Source: Candidatus Methanoperedentaceae archaeon
Lineage (GTDB): Archaea; Halobacteriota; Methanosarcinia; Methanosarcinales; Methanoperedenaceae
Length of the DNA: 23,164 nucleotides
Assembly: GCA_014859785.1 (NCBI GenBank)
Contig: JACUTP010000003.1
Coordinates: 1-23,164 of the forward strand
Direction: 5' to 3'
Shown here: one piece after another, positions 14,849 to 23,164 of the stretch
Layout: each line of letters begins with the position of its first letter
Numbering within the stretch: position 1 is the first letter of the stretch
Translations under genes and position numbers: made by a program
The notes under the pieces: generated by a model
What the model was told of the DNA's origin: nothing
The model's input: only the letters and a program-made list of their open reading frames with translations
Database searches by the model: none

Positions 14849-16807
14849 ATGGAAGATATGTCACAGTATAAAAAAATATATTCTGATGAGTCTGCTGAAT
14901 ATCTCCAGTCAATGAATGAAGCTCTTCTTAGCCTTGAAAATGAACCCGGGAATGCTGAACACATCAATGTGATGTTCAGGGCAGCCCATACATTGAAAAG
15001 CATGTCTGCTACTATGGGTTACACTAATATTGCAAGCCTGACCCATGCAATGGAAAACCTGATGGACAGGGTACGTAATAATGAAATTAAGCTTGACAAT
15101 AATGCTAATGATGTTTTGTTCGAATGCCTGGATACACTGGAAAAAATGGCAGAGGAACCTGAAAACCATTCCCGGTTTGATATCACATGCCTCTTAGAAA
15201 GTTTATCATCACAGGCAGGTCAGGAGCCAGAGGTTGCCCCCCGTGCAGGAAACGGGGCTGATGCAAAACCCCGGGCAGCCGGTGAAGAAAACGGCACCAA
15301 TATACGGGATATGCAGGAGGACGGACTTAATATCTTCAAAGTAACTGTCACATTCCATGAATCCTGTGTGCTAAAATCAGCCAGGGCAGCGGTTGCCATG
15401 AGGAATCTTTCCGAACTCGGAACTATTATTGAAACCGAACCGTCTGTCGAGGATATTGAAAATGAAAGGTTTGATCTTGAATTCAAGATTGTTGTTTCAA
15501 CAAAAGAATATGCTAACAAACTGGAAGTGGCGGTAAATAAAGTTTCCGAGGTTGCAAAAGTTAATGTTTTGCCATTGGATACTGGCGCAGCTCTGTCACG
15601 GCAGCAGGATGAAAATAACAATTTAAAATCCAGGTCAACGAATTCCAGGACTGCAATAAAGAATATCCAGAGTGTACGCGTGGGTATTGAACGGCTTGAT
15701 TCACTGATGAACCTGGTTGAGGAACTTGTAATATGTAAAATACAGCTGCTCCAGCTTGCAAACATGCATAAATTAAATGTTATTGCCGATGCCCTGGCAG
15801 GTTTGAACAGGATTGCAAATGACCTCCAGGAAGAAGTCATGGCAGTGAGAATGGTACCTATTGAAATGATATTTAACCGTTTCCCGAGAATGGTACGGGA
15901 CCTTGCCAGAAAAGAAAATAAAGAAATCGACCTTGTTCTGGGTGGAGGGGATATTGAGCTTGACCGCACGGTACTGGATGAAGTGGGTGATCCTTTAGTA
16001 CACATTCTGAGGAACTGTGTGGATCACGGTATTGAAACAGCTGAGGAAAGAAAAAAACAGGGCAAAAACCTGAAAGGTTTGATTAAATTAACTGCCGTGC
16101 GTGAGAAAAACCACGTAATAATAGTAGTAGAGGATGACGGCAGGGGAATTGATCCTTGTAAATCAAGGGAGAGTGCTGTTAAGAAGAAATTGGTAACTGA
16201 AGAAGAGGCTTCAAGGCTTACTGACGAAGAAGCAATAAACCTTTCTTTCAGGGCAGGATTCAGCACGAACAATGAAATTACTGATATTTCAGGTCGCGGC
16301 GTCGGAATGGATGTTGTCAAAACAAAAATCGAGTCACTTGGCGGGTCTGTTAAGCTTGAATCCGTGCTGGAAAAAGGTACGAAAATCACCCTTATACTGC
16401 CTTTAACCATTGCAATAACCCGCTCTCTTATGGTAAAGGTCAATGAAGCTACCTACGCCATACCTATTACAAATGTAGTACGGGATATGGTTATAAAAAA
16501 AGAGGACCTAAAGTCAATACAGGGCGAAGAAGTTATCCTGGTAAGCGATGAAATACTGCCGATAGTGAGGCTAAACAGGATTTTCGGGAGTAATGGACAT
16601 GATATTGATGATAATGTTATGGTGGTGGTTGCTGAAACAAAAGGCGGCAATATCGGGTTTGTGGTAGATGAAATCATCGGGCAGCAGGAGGTTATAATCA
16701 AAAACTTCGAGAATCGTTTCCTCAAAAAGGTTAAAGGATTTGCCGGTGCGACAATACTTGGTGACGGGAGCGTGGCGCTTATACTTGACGTGGGGACAAT
16801 ATTATGA
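14849..16807 (+). CDS. cheA: Chemotaxis histidine kinase CheA
   Basis: CheA autophosphorylates under receptor control and passes the phosphate to CheY and CheB. The 652-residue protein shows P1 (HPt) with His47 in FRAAHTLKS, a P2-like CheY-docking domain at about 163-241, a P3 dimerisation helix pair near 275-340, the P4 ATPase domain with N-box HILRNCVDHG (384-393), G1 DDGRGID (429-435) and G2 GRGVGMD (482-488), and a CheW-like P5 domain from about 520 to the end. SD AGAGGA precedes the ATG. The stop overlaps cheR as ATGA. No separate cheW is present in this window. Confidence 0.96.
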   Translation: MEDMSQYKKIYSDESAEYLQSMNEALLSLENEPGNAEHINVMFRAAHTLKSMSATMGYTNIASLTHAMENLMDRVRNNEIKLDNNANDVLFECLDTLEKMAEEPENHSRFDITCLLESLSSQAGQEPEVAPRAGNGADAKPRAAGEENGTNIRDMQEDGLNIFKVTVTFHESCVLKSARAAVAMRNLSELGTIIETEPSVEDIENERFDLEFKIVVSTKEYANKLEVAVNKVSEVAKVNVLPLDTGAALSRQQDENNNLKSRSTNSRTAIKNIQSVRVGIERLDSLMNLVEELVICKIQLLQLANMHKLNVIADALAGLNRIANDLQEEVMAVRMVPIEMIFNRFPRMVRDLARKENKEIDLVLGGGDIELDRTVLDEVGDPLVHILRNCVDHGIETAEERKKQGKNLKGLIKLTAVREKNHVIIVVEDDGRGIDPCKSRESAVKKKLVTEEEASRLTDEEAINLSFRAGFSTNNEITDISGRGVGMDVVKTKIESLGGSVKLESVLEKGTKITLILPLTIAITRSLMVKVNEATYAIPITNVVRDMVIKKEDLKSIQGEEVILVSDEILPIVRLNRIFGSNGHDIDDNVMVVVAETKGGNIGFVVDEIIGQQEVIIKNFENRFLKKVKGFAGATILGDGSVALILDVGTIL

Positions 16808-17688
16808 TGTATGGCGAGGAACCTCATTTTAAAGATGATGAAAAAGAGTTTGCAGGATTAAGGGACGTAATCAAGAAACAAATCGGTTTTAATTGTGATG
16901 AATATAAAAAAGCACACCTGAAGAGGAGGCTGGCAGTACGATTACGGGCAAACAGGTCTACATCATATAAAGATTATGCAGATTGTCTTGTTAATAACGC
17001 TGATGAAATGCAGAAATTAAAAGACTGCCTGACCATTAACGTTACTGAATTATTCAGGAATCCGGAAACATATAATGCCGTTAGCAGAAGTGTACTTCCT
17101 GAACTGTTTAAAAATAAAACCAAAAACAATACAATAAAAGTCTGGAGTGCCGGCAGTTCGGATGGGAAAGAGGCTTATTCAATTGCCATAATGATGCGTG
17201 AATTCATGGACAACTCAGGCAGGCGGTATAACATATCGATAATCGGAACTGATATCGATGAGAATATCCTCAGGACAGCAGAAACCGGAACATATAAAAC
17301 CGAGCAGCTTAAAAAAATAAGTAAGGAAAGACTCGAAAAATTTTTTGTTAAAATCGATGAAAACAGATACCAGGTTGTTGATGATATCAGGCGGAAGGTC
17401 ACTTTCAAGAACCATGATTTGATATCAGGACGTAAATTGTCGGGATTTGATATTATATTCTGCAGGAATGTTACAATATACTTTGAACAAAAATTGCAGG
17501 AAAGGCTTTACCTGGATTTCTACAATGCACTGAATGACGGGGGATACTTCGTAATGGGGAAAACTGAAACTTTAAACGGATCAGCGAGTAAATTGTTCAT
17601 ACCGGTAAATCCGGGTGAAAGAATTTATATGAAAAAGGTAAACGGATTTCAGGTTATACAGGGAAACATAACCGGCAGGGTATTATAA
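16804..17688 (+). CDS. cheR: Chemoreceptor glutamate methyltransferase CheR
   Basis: CheR uses SAM to methylate receptor glutamates, opposing CheB. The 294-residue protein has an N-terminal helical domain with the conserved TINVTELFRNPETY (77-90) and a Rossmann SAM-binding domain. The SAM loop reads SAGSSDGKEAYS (115-126), where most CheR proteins have SAGCSTGEEPYS, so Cys, Thr, Glu and Pro are all changed. The later CRNVTIYF motif (220-227) is typical. Translation is coupled to cheA by ATGA. It is the last gene of the chemotaxis operon. Confidence 0.92.
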   Translation: MMYGEEPHFKDDEKEFAGLRDVIKKQIGFNCDEYKKAHLKRRLAVRLRANRSTSYKDYADCLVNNADEMQKLKDCLTINVTELFRNPETYNAVSRSVLPELFKNKTKNNTIKVWSAGSSDGKEAYSIAIMMREFMDNSGRRYNISIIGTDIDENILRTAETGTYKTEQLKKISKERLEKFFVKIDENRYQVVDDIRRKVTFKNHDLISGRKLSGFDIIFCRNVTIYFEQKLQERLYLDFYNALNDGGYFVMGKTETLNGSASKLFIPVNPGERIYMKKVNGFQVIQGNITGRVL

Positions 17689-17753
17689 CTGATGCTGCGG
17701 GTTTGCAGGCAGTTGAATTTTCATTGTAATCATGGAATTATCCGTAACACATA

Positions 17754-17760
17754 CTTATAA
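17754..17760 (+). promoter_or_regulatory. TATA box of a leaderless GTPase transcript
   Basis: CTTATAA lies about 28 bp (centre to ATG) before the GTPase ATG, the usual TATA-to-start distance in archaea, and no SD is visible before that ATG. The mRNA probably begins at or next to the start codon. Confidence 0.45.
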
Positions 17761-17784
17761 CCTCATGCATCATAACACAAAAGA

Positions 17785-18549
17785 ATGGTAAGCTACAGGG
17801 TAATGATAAAGGACGTTATAAAAAAATCAGATGTCCTTCTTGAGGTAATAGATGCACGTTTTCCTGACGAGACGCGAAACAGCGAGGTGGAGCGCGATGT
17901 GGCGCGGGCAAGGAAGCCGTTAATAATAGTCCTTAACAAATGCGACCTTGTATCAAAGGAAAACCTTGGGAAGACAAAATCCCGCCTGTCAAAAATTGCG
18001 CCCACGGTATTTGTGTCAGGAAGGGACGGGTTCGGTAAAACAATTTTGCGGCACAGGATTCTTGAAGTTGCCGGCATAAAAGGGCGTGATATTCTGGTCG
18101 GCTCACTTGGCTATCCCAATACAGGAAAGTCTTCTGTTATCAATACAGTATGCGGAAAACACAGTGCCGGTACGTCATCAATATCGGGTCACACAAAAGG
18201 GGTACAGCTCATTAAGGCAGGTTCACGCATCAGGTTCATCGATACGCCAGGGGTAATCCCGTTTGGCGAGAACGACGAGTATATGCAGGGGCTTCTTGGA
18301 ATAAAGGATTCAACACACCTGAAAGACCATGTGGGCGTGGCATTAAAGATAATAGGGAAACTGTGTTCTGAAAATAAAACCGCGATTGAGTCCTTCTATA
18401 ATATCACGGTCGGGAATGAGGATTCCTATGATGTGCTTGAACTCATAGGCAGGCAGAGCAACTTCCTGAAGACAAAGGGTGAGGTTGATGAGAACAGGGC
18501 TGCGGTTAAGATAATCAACGACTGGCAAAAAGGGCTGCTTATTGTTTAG
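17785..18549 (+). CDS. Circularly permuted GTPase of the YlqF/YawG family
   Basis: The 254-residue protein has GTPase motifs in permuted order: G4 NKCD (51-54), G5-like VSGR (77-80), G1 GYPNTGKSS (109-117), G2 Thr137 in GHTKG, and G3 DTPG (153-156). This order defines the YlqF/YawG/RbgA group, whose studied members help assemble the large ribosomal subunit. The short C-terminal domain has no extra recognised motif. It appears to be a single-gene leaderless transcript. It runs convergently with the ywbE-family gene, 14 bp away. Confidence 0.88.
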   Translation: MVSYRVMIKDVIKKSDVLLEVIDARFPDETRNSEVERDVARARKPLIIVLNKCDLVSKENLGKTKSRLSKIAPTVFVSGRDGFGKTILRHRILEVAGIKGRDILVGSLGYPNTGKSSVINTVCGKHSAGTSSISGHTKGVQLIKAGSRIRFIDTPGVIPFGENDEYMQGLLGIKDSTHLKDHVGVALKIIGKLCSENKTAIESFYNITVGNEDSYDVLELIGRQSNFLKTKGEVDENRAAVKIINDWQKGLLIV

Positions 18550-18563
18550 GCGCTTTTTGTGAT

Positions 18564-18761
18564 TTATTTATATAGCTCCTTGACTCTCCCGACCTGACCG
18601 TTTTCCAGCTGGACTTTTATTCCATGCGGGTGGTGCGGGGAGCCTGTCAGGATTCTTTTTACAATGCCCCGGGTAATTTTCCCGCTTCCCTGGTCTTTTT
18701 TCAGGACAATGCCTACGTTCAGTCCCTGTTTTATGTTTGCCCTGTTAGTGCCTTTGTTCAT
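18564..18761 (-). CDS. ywbE: YwbE family protein (DUF2196)
   Basis: This 65-residue basic protein matches the YwbE family as I remember it: an N-terminal NIKQGLNVGIVLKKDQGSG segment, then GIVKRILTGSPHHPHGIKV and a C-terminal GRVKE. The family is widespread in bacteria and archaea, and its function is unknown. A small beta-barrel, nucleic-acid-binding type of fold would be compatible with this pattern, but that is inference. No SD precedes the ATG, and a TATA-like TTTTATC lies about 27 bp upstream, so the mRNA is probably leaderless. Confidence 0.8.
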   Translation of the reverse strand: MNKGTNRANIKQGLNVGIVLKKDQGSGKITRGIVKRILTGSPHHPHGIKVQLENGQVGRVKELYK

Positions 18762-18783
18762 GATGGGTTAATTCTCATGCTGT

Positions 18784-18791
18784 TTGATAAA
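18784..18791 (-). promoter_or_regulatory. Probable ywbE TATA box
   Basis: On the minus strand GTTTTATC is centred about 27 bp before the ywbE ATG, with no SD in between. The rest of the 18792-18889 gap to the hsdR stop shows no other clear element. Confidence 0.35.
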
Positions 18792-18889
18792 ACAATGCAT
18801 GTCTTTTTGAAACCCCTTTATCGAAAATAAGATTGAAGCCTGGAGTTAGTGCACACTGCAATAGAAGTTGGTAAGGTTTAATACCATAC

Positions 18890-21800
18890 CTATGGACTCG
18901 CTTCCTCCTTCCTTATCTGCTGATAAACCCGTTCCAGTAAATTCTGCCCTGCCATTTCCTGGAACTCCTTTTCATTCATGTACCTTGCAGTTATCTCCTC
19001 GTTCTGATCCATTCTATCGATAAAAAGTCCTTCTAATGCTTTTAAAAAGACATATCCAAAATTTTCCATAGTATTAGCCATGGCAACCTGACGTAAATTC
19101 GTATCCGAAACTGCATCCTCACAAATGGAATCAAAAAACAACTGGTCGGCAGGTTTGAAATCAGTTCCCAGACGCTCATTGAGAATATCGATTAGTTGTG
19201 ATAACTCAATCTTCTCTTCATGACTTATACCAGTCCCTACAGACGTTGGTCCGTCCACTTCACCACCTGCTTTCAATTGGATAGCTCCTTCACTTATCTT
19301 CTGGAGCTTGTAATACTCAAGAGCAACTTCATCATCAAGATTATAAACATCCCCTGTGCCACATCTCGGAAGTTTGATTAAAAGGAAACGGATATAAGAA
19401 TACAGTTTTTCAAGGTCAGGGTCCTGGAAAGGAATTATCTGTGAAAGGAAAGCATACAGGTTCCTGTAAGCTGCAAGAACTTTACGAAACTCTTCCTGTG
19501 TATCCTTTTCAAGCTGTTTGAAACGGTTCACAGCCGGATCGATACATGCATTCATCTTAGCATGGTCTGAAGACGTCTGGTTCTTCGCGGGTTTGTAGAA
19601 GACTTTACTGAACTCTTCAACTTCAGTTTTATAATAGATCTGCTGCGCATCCAGTCTTGCCTGTAATTCATAAAGCTGTTGCGGTTCTGCACGTTCACCA
19701 ATATTCGTTTGTTTATAATAAGGCTGGAATGCATCAAGTATTTCCTGGGCATCATTTACGAAATCAAGAACAAATGTGTCTTCCTTGCCCGGATGGGTAC
19801 GATTTAAGCGTGAGAGTGTCTGTACAGCCTGAATACCTGATAATCTCTTATCCACATACATGGTATGCAGAAGCGGCTGGTCAAAACCTGTCTGGTATTT
19901 TTCAGCTACCAGAAGCACCTGGTATTCATCGCTTGCAAATCTCCCGGGCAATTCTTTTTCCCGGATTCCATTATTCATGCTAACTTCAGTGTAATCCACA
20001 TCTGGCAAATCAGGATCAGTTACTTTCCCTGAAAAAGCTACCAGTGTCTTTATTCCAGTATACTTTTTTGCAGCGATATATTTATCAAATTCTTGTTTAT
20101 ACCTGACAGCATGAAGCCTTGAAGAAGTCACAACCATTGCCTTGGCTCTTCCGCCTATCTTGTGCATAACAAAAGTCCTGAAATGCTCCACCATTACCTC
20201 TGTTTTCTGGGCTATATTGTGCGGATGCAGGCTCAGGAACCGCGCAAGTGCACGGGCAGCTTTTTTCTTATCAACCTCAGGGTCGTCCTCTATGGATTTT
20301 ACAAGACGGTAGTATGTCTTATAGGTGGTGTAATGTTTCAGTACGTCAAGGATGAAGTTTTCTTCTATTGCCTGTCGCATGCTGTAAAGGTGGAATGGCA
20401 CAGGCTTCCCATCCATACCGGGCTGACCAAAAACTTCCATTGTCTTGTATTTGGGTGTTGCTGTGAAGGCAAAGAAACTGATGTTTGGCTGCTTACCGCG
20501 TTTTGCCATTGTGCGAAGAACCTCTTCCTCGTAATCAGGAAGGTTATGTTCCTCTGCGTATCGCTCAGCTTCTTCTTTTATCTGCATGGCAGCAAGTGTA
20601 CCTTTTAAGTCTGTTGCACTTTCGCCACCCTGTGAACTGTGTGCTTCATCGATGATAACTGCATATTTTCTATCAGGGAACATACCATCTTCATCCAGCA
20701 GGTCATGCGGGATTTCTTTCTTTTCACGAAGTTTCTGTATCTGCTCGACGATGAATGAGAATTTTTGCAATGTACTGATTACGATTGGAGTGCCTTTTGC
20801 CAAGGCAAGGACAAGCTGTTTGGTGTCTTCATCAATTTTCTGGACAACTCCCTGTTTGTGCTCAAACTGGTAGATGATGCCCTGTAACTGCTGGTCAAGT
20901 ACGCGTCTGTCTGTTATGACGACCACTGAATCAAAGACCTTCTCATCACTTGTATTATGAAGGCTTGCAAGCCTGTGAGCCAGCCATGCGATAGAGTTGC
21001 TTTTTCCACTGCCTGCCGAATGTTCCACAAGGTAGTTATTCCCCACACCTTTCTGTTTTGCATCCGAAACAAGTTTTCGAACAACATCAAGCTGGTGGTA
21101 GCGGGGGAATATCATGCTCTCCTTTTTGATTTTCCTGTTGCCTGCTTTCTTTTCTTCTACCTGTATGTGGATGAAGCGCGCCAGTATGTCAAGTAAGCTG
21201 TCACGCTGTAATACCTGTTCCCAGAGATAGGCTGTTCTGTACCCGCCGGGATTTTCGGGATTTCCTGCGCCTGTCCCGCTGCCAACGTTGAAGGGTAAAA
21301 AGCGCGTGTTTTTGCCTGAAAGCCGGGTGGTCATGTAAACTTCATCCGGGTCAACAGCAAAATGCACGAGGGAGCGTTTCTTGAATTTGAATATAAGGTC
21401 GTTTGGGTCGCGGTCGTTCTTGTACTGATGAATTGCGTTTTGCCATGTCTGTCCTGTCATAGGGTTTTTGAGTTCAGCAGTGGCGACAGGAATCCCGTTT
21501 AAGCCAAGAACCACATCTATGGTTTTTTCGTGGTTTTCGCAATAGTGAAGCTGGCGGGTGATTGTCAACCGGTTTTCTTTATAGAGCCGCCGGGTTTCAG
21601 GGTTCATGCTGCTTACAGGTGCAAAGTATGCAACGCGGAAGAGCCTGCCAAAGCATTTGAACCCGTGGCGCAGCACCTTGAGGCACCCTTCATGTTCAGA
21701 GTCAAGGGCACGTGTGAGGTCGGAAATGAGTGTTTCTTCTGCTTTTTCTTTCTGGATGTTTTCGAGGTATTCCCATTCTTTTGATTGGGTTTGTTGGATG

Positions 21801-21937
21801 AATGGTATGAGTACGGTCGGGTCAATGCAGAGGTGGCGGTCGAATGTGTCAGGATTGGTTTTAATGTAGCCCCCTTTTGATATTAAATTGTGTTCGATAG
21901 CTGCTTCGAATGTGGTTTCCGTATATATCTTACTCAT
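18890..21937 (-). CDS. hsdR: Type I restriction endonuclease, motor subunit HsdR
   Basis: HsdR joins HsdM and HsdS to translocate and cut unmodified foreign DNA. The 1015-residue protein has an N-terminal PD-(D/E)xK nuclease domain with Asp141 and Glu155-Leu-Lys157 (AELKN) followed by a QNAIHQY motif near 166-172. A superfamily 2 helicase motor follows, with Walker A HSAGSGKS (306-313), motif II DEAH (430-433), motif III FTATP, and later motor motifs including QTLSRLNRTHPGK. A helical C-terminal region binds the complex. The length and motifs look intact. SD GGAGG lies seven bases before the ATG. It is the last gene of the operon hsdS-fic-hsdR. Confidence 0.95.
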   Translation of the reverse strand: MSKIYTETTFEAAIEHNLISKGGYIKTNPDTFDRHLCIDPTVLIPFIQQTQSKEWEYLENIQKEKAEETLISDLTRALDSEHEGCLKVLRHGFKCFGRLFRVAYFAPVSSMNPETRRLYKENRLTITRQLHYCENHEKTIDVVLGLNGIPVATAELKNPMTGQTWQNAIHQYKNDRDPNDLIFKFKKRSLVHFAVDPDEVYMTTRLSGKNTRFLPFNVGSGTGAGNPENPGGYRTAYLWEQVLQRDSLLDILARFIHIQVEEKKAGNRKIKKESMIFPRYHQLDVVRKLVSDAKQKGVGNNYLVEHSAGSGKSNSIAWLAHRLASLHNTSDEKVFDSVVVITDRRVLDQQLQGIIYQFEHKQGVVQKIDEDTKQLVLALAKGTPIVISTLQKFSFIVEQIQKLREKKEIPHDLLDEDGMFPDRKYAVIIDEAHSSQGGESATDLKGTLAAMQIKEEAERYAEEHNLPDYEEEVLRTMAKRGKQPNISFFAFTATPKYKTMEVFGQPGMDGKPVPFHLYSMRQAIEENFILDVLKHYTTYKTYYRLVKSIEDDPEVDKKKAARALARFLSLHPHNIAQKTEVMVEHFRTFVMHKIGGRAKAMVVTSSRLHAVRYKQEFDKYIAAKKYTGIKTLVAFSGKVTDPDLPDVDYTEVSMNNGIREKELPGRFASDEYQVLLVAEKYQTGFDQPLLHTMYVDKRLSGIQAVQTLSRLNRTHPGKEDTFVLDFVNDAQEILDAFQPYYKQTNIGERAEPQQLYELQARLDAQQIYYKTEVEEFSKVFYKPAKNQTSSDHAKMNACIDPAVNRFKQLEKDTQEEFRKVLAAYRNLYAFLSQIIPFQDPDLEKLYSYIRFLLIKLPRCGTGDVYNLDDEVALEYYKLQKISEGAIQLKAGGEVDGPTSVGTGISHEEKIELSQLIDILNERLGTDFKPADQLFFDSICEDAVSDTNLRQVAMANTMENFGYVFLKALEGLFIDRMDQNEEITARYMNEKEFQEMAGQNLLERVYQQIRKEEASP

Positions 21938-21954
21938 CGCTTTTCCTCCGTCTT

Positions 21955-22034
21955 TATGTCACAAGATGTGTCTCAAGTCTGGCATAAGTTATGTCGCAAG
22001 TCTGTCGTAAGTTGTGTCGTGATTTTGTCGCAAG
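21955..22034. repeat. Seven degenerate 11/12-bp tandem repeats between fic and hsdR
   Basis: On the plus strand seven units resemble TNTGTCGCAAG: 21955-21965, 21966-21977, 21978-21988, 21989-22000, 22001-22011, 22012-22022 and 22023-22034, alternating 11 and 12 bp for most of the array. The array fills the fic-hsdR spacer almost completely. All three minus-strand frames stay open for 16 to 28 codons through it, and each frame gives similar peptides (for example TCDKITTQLTTDL). Confidence 0.75.
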
Positions 22035-22035
22035 T

Positions 22036-23088
22036 TCATAGTATGTCTTCCCTAAGTCGGTAAATTAACTGGTTGGTAGCTCCTTCTGAGACCAGTAATC
22101 CTTTTTCTATCATAATCTTAATATCTCTTTGAAGTGTCCTGCGGTTAGTCTCCGGGCAAATCTGTTCGTAGTTTTGGATGGTCATGCCACCATGTTCGAT
22201 TAGGAAGCCCAATGCCTTCGCCTGCCGTTCTTTCAGATCGTATTGTTTCACTATCAGGTCACAGCGTATTGCTTCTTTCCCGCGCTCAACCATCTCCTGC
22301 ATCTGTGTTGAGAGCCCTTCAATGAAGTACTCGAGCCACCCGGTCATATCCATGTCATTTTCCCGAACGTCCTGGATCGCCTTGTAAAATACATCCCTGT
22401 TCCGGTCATAATACTCACTGATGGTGAAGAGTTTCTTAAAATCGTAACCAGCCCGATAGAGGCACAGTGTCGAGAGTAACCTTGATGTTCGACCGTTTCC
22501 ATCCCGGAAGGGGTGGATATGTACAAGCTGGAACTGGGCAATGCCGCTAACAAGTACCGGATGTGTTTCTGTTTCGCTATTTAACCATTCTATAAGAATC
22601 TCCATCATCCCTGGCACGTCTTCAGGTGGCGGGGGTTTGTAGATGATTTTTCTTGTGGCTGAGTTTACAACATAGTTCTGGACATTGCGGTATTCACCTG
22701 GCGTTGCTGAGCTCCCACGCACACCTTCGACCAGTTTCTTGTGGATCTCAAGGAGTAATTCTCTGGTTATACGTTCGCTGCTGTCTAGATATTTCGAAAC
22801 AAGATCGAATGCCCTGCGATAGTTCAAAAGTTCCCTGACATCATCAGGGTCCACATTTGATACGTCTTCCCCTGCCAGCAAACGCCTGGATTGATCCAGG
22901 GTTAGCTGTGTTCCTTCAATGTGCGTTGTATGGTGCGCTTCAAGAACAAGGGCTCTATCACCCATGGAAGTGATCCACTCTTTTGAAAGCTCAGCAGCTT
23001 CCAGAAAACCTCTTGCACGCTCGATTATGGTGAGACCTGATGCGATTTTGTTAGTGATTATAAATTTCGGTTGGAATTTTAGTGTCAC
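22036..23088 (-). CDS. fic: Fic-family AMP transferase with C-terminal winged helix
   Basis: Fic enzymes attach AMP, or other nucleotide parts, to hydroxyl groups of target proteins. The 350-residue protein has the full catalytic motif [12 protein letters not shown] (192-203) and, before it, the N-terminal inhibitory motif Thr54-x-x-x-Glu58-Gly59 (TTHIEG), which marks an auto-inhibited class II Fic. Residues 285-345 form a winged-helix-like domain, possibly for DNA or protein contact. The GTG start at 23088 overlaps the hsdS stop as GTGA, and AAGGGGTG precedes it by about four bases, so fic is translated together with hsdS. The target is unknown; a role in controlling or backing up the restriction system is inferred from context. 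Confidence 0.9.
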   Translation of the reverse strand: MTLKFQPKFIITNKIASGLTIIERARGFLEAAELSKEWITSMGDRALVLEAHHTTHIEGTQLTLDQSRRLLAGEDVSNVDPDDVRELLNYRRAFDLVSKYLDSSERITRELLLEIHKKLVEGVRGSSATPGEYRNVQNYVVNSATRKIIYKPPPPEDVPGMMEILIEWLNSETETHPVLVSGIAQFQLVHIHPFRDGNGRTSRLLSTLCLYRAGYDFKKLFTISEYYDRNRDVFYKAIQDVRENDMDMTGWLEYFIEGLSTQMQEMVERGKEAIRCDLIVKQYDLKERQAKALGFLIEHGGMTIQNYEQICPETNRRTLQRDIKIMIEKGLLVSEGATNQLIYRLREDIL

Positions 23089-23164
23089 GAAACACCCCTT
23101 ACATCTATCTTTCCTGTTACTGCTGCTGATATGAGTGCTGTGCGGTATTCACGGAGTTTTGAGA
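23085..23164 (-). CDS. hsdS: Type I restriction-modification specificity subunit HsdS, C-terminal end (partial)
   Basis: Only the last 25 codons are in the window. They read [21 protein letters not shown] followed by RGVS and a stop. The [18 protein letters not shown] pattern is the usual final helix and tail of HsdS, which reads the DNA target for both methylation and cleavage. The gene continues beyond the right edge, where hsdM would be expected. The stop overlaps the fic GTG. Confidence 0.85.
   Translation of the reverse strand, partial: SKLREYRTALISAAVTGKIDVRGVS

Noticed and set aside
15220..16005. 261-codon minus-strand ORF opposite cheA
   Set aside because: It lies wholly inside the well-supported cheA frame and its Ser-rich translation matches nothing recognisable.
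21955..22034. CRISPR-like repeat array
   Set aside because: Units are 11-12 bp, degenerate and contiguous without spacers, and no cas genes are nearby.

Overview
The window looks like chromosomal DNA of a motile euryarchaeon of the methanogen or anaerobic methane-oxidiser type. Candidatus Methanoperedens or another member of the Methanosarcinales is a reasonable guess, but the species cannot be fixed from sequence alone. The pointers are an archaellum operon with class III signal peptides, archaeal TATA boxes, a nickel importer controlled by NikR (nickel demand is high where factor F430 is made), and a short ORF at the left edge whose start resembles methyltransferase subunit MtrH.

Layout. 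(1) 1-3468: a possible mtrH 5' remnant, then on the minus strand nikR and the nickel ECF-type importer nikM-nikN-nikO-nikQ, with a candidate NikR operator before nikM. (2) 3504-5473, minus strand: a YdjM/DUF457-type membrane protein and an O-methyltransferase-like gene. (3) 5600-6334, plus strand: a response-regulator-like protein that has lost the acidic pair of its receiver domain. (4) 6457-13310, plus strand: three archaellins (flaB1-flaB3), then flaF, flaG, flaH, flaI, flaJ. (5) 13315-17688, plus strand: chemotaxis genes cheY, cheB, cheA, cheR behind their own promoter. (6) 17754-18791: a permuted GTPase and, convergent to it, a ywbE-family gene, both probably read from leaderless mRNAs. 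(7) 18890-23164, minus strand: the end of a type I restriction-modification operon, hsdS (last 25 codons), fic and hsdR, with seven degenerate 11/12-bp repeats between fic and hsdR.

How the parts work together. NikR senses nickel and would shut down the NikMN/NikQ/NikO importer. FlaB subunits are processed and polymerised by the FlaI ATPase, the FlaJ platform and FlaH, with FlaF and FlaG forming the stator. CheA phosphorylates CheY and CheB, and CheR with CheB sets receptor methylation. The usual connectors flaC/D/E and cheF, and also cheW, cheC, cheD and receptors, are absent here, so the motor-to-chemotaxis link must be encoded elsewhere or be different.

Most notable items: flaF appears to begin at ATA or ATT because no ATG, GTG or TTG precedes its conserved N-terminus; the three archaellin genes share a nearly invariant 5' block; a Fic enzyme is translationally coupled to hsdS; and the fic-hsdR spacer consists of degenerate 11/12-bp repeats open in all three minus-strand frames. 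No tRNA, rRNA, CRISPR array or insertion sequence was seen, and no gene-free stretch exceeds 300 bases.
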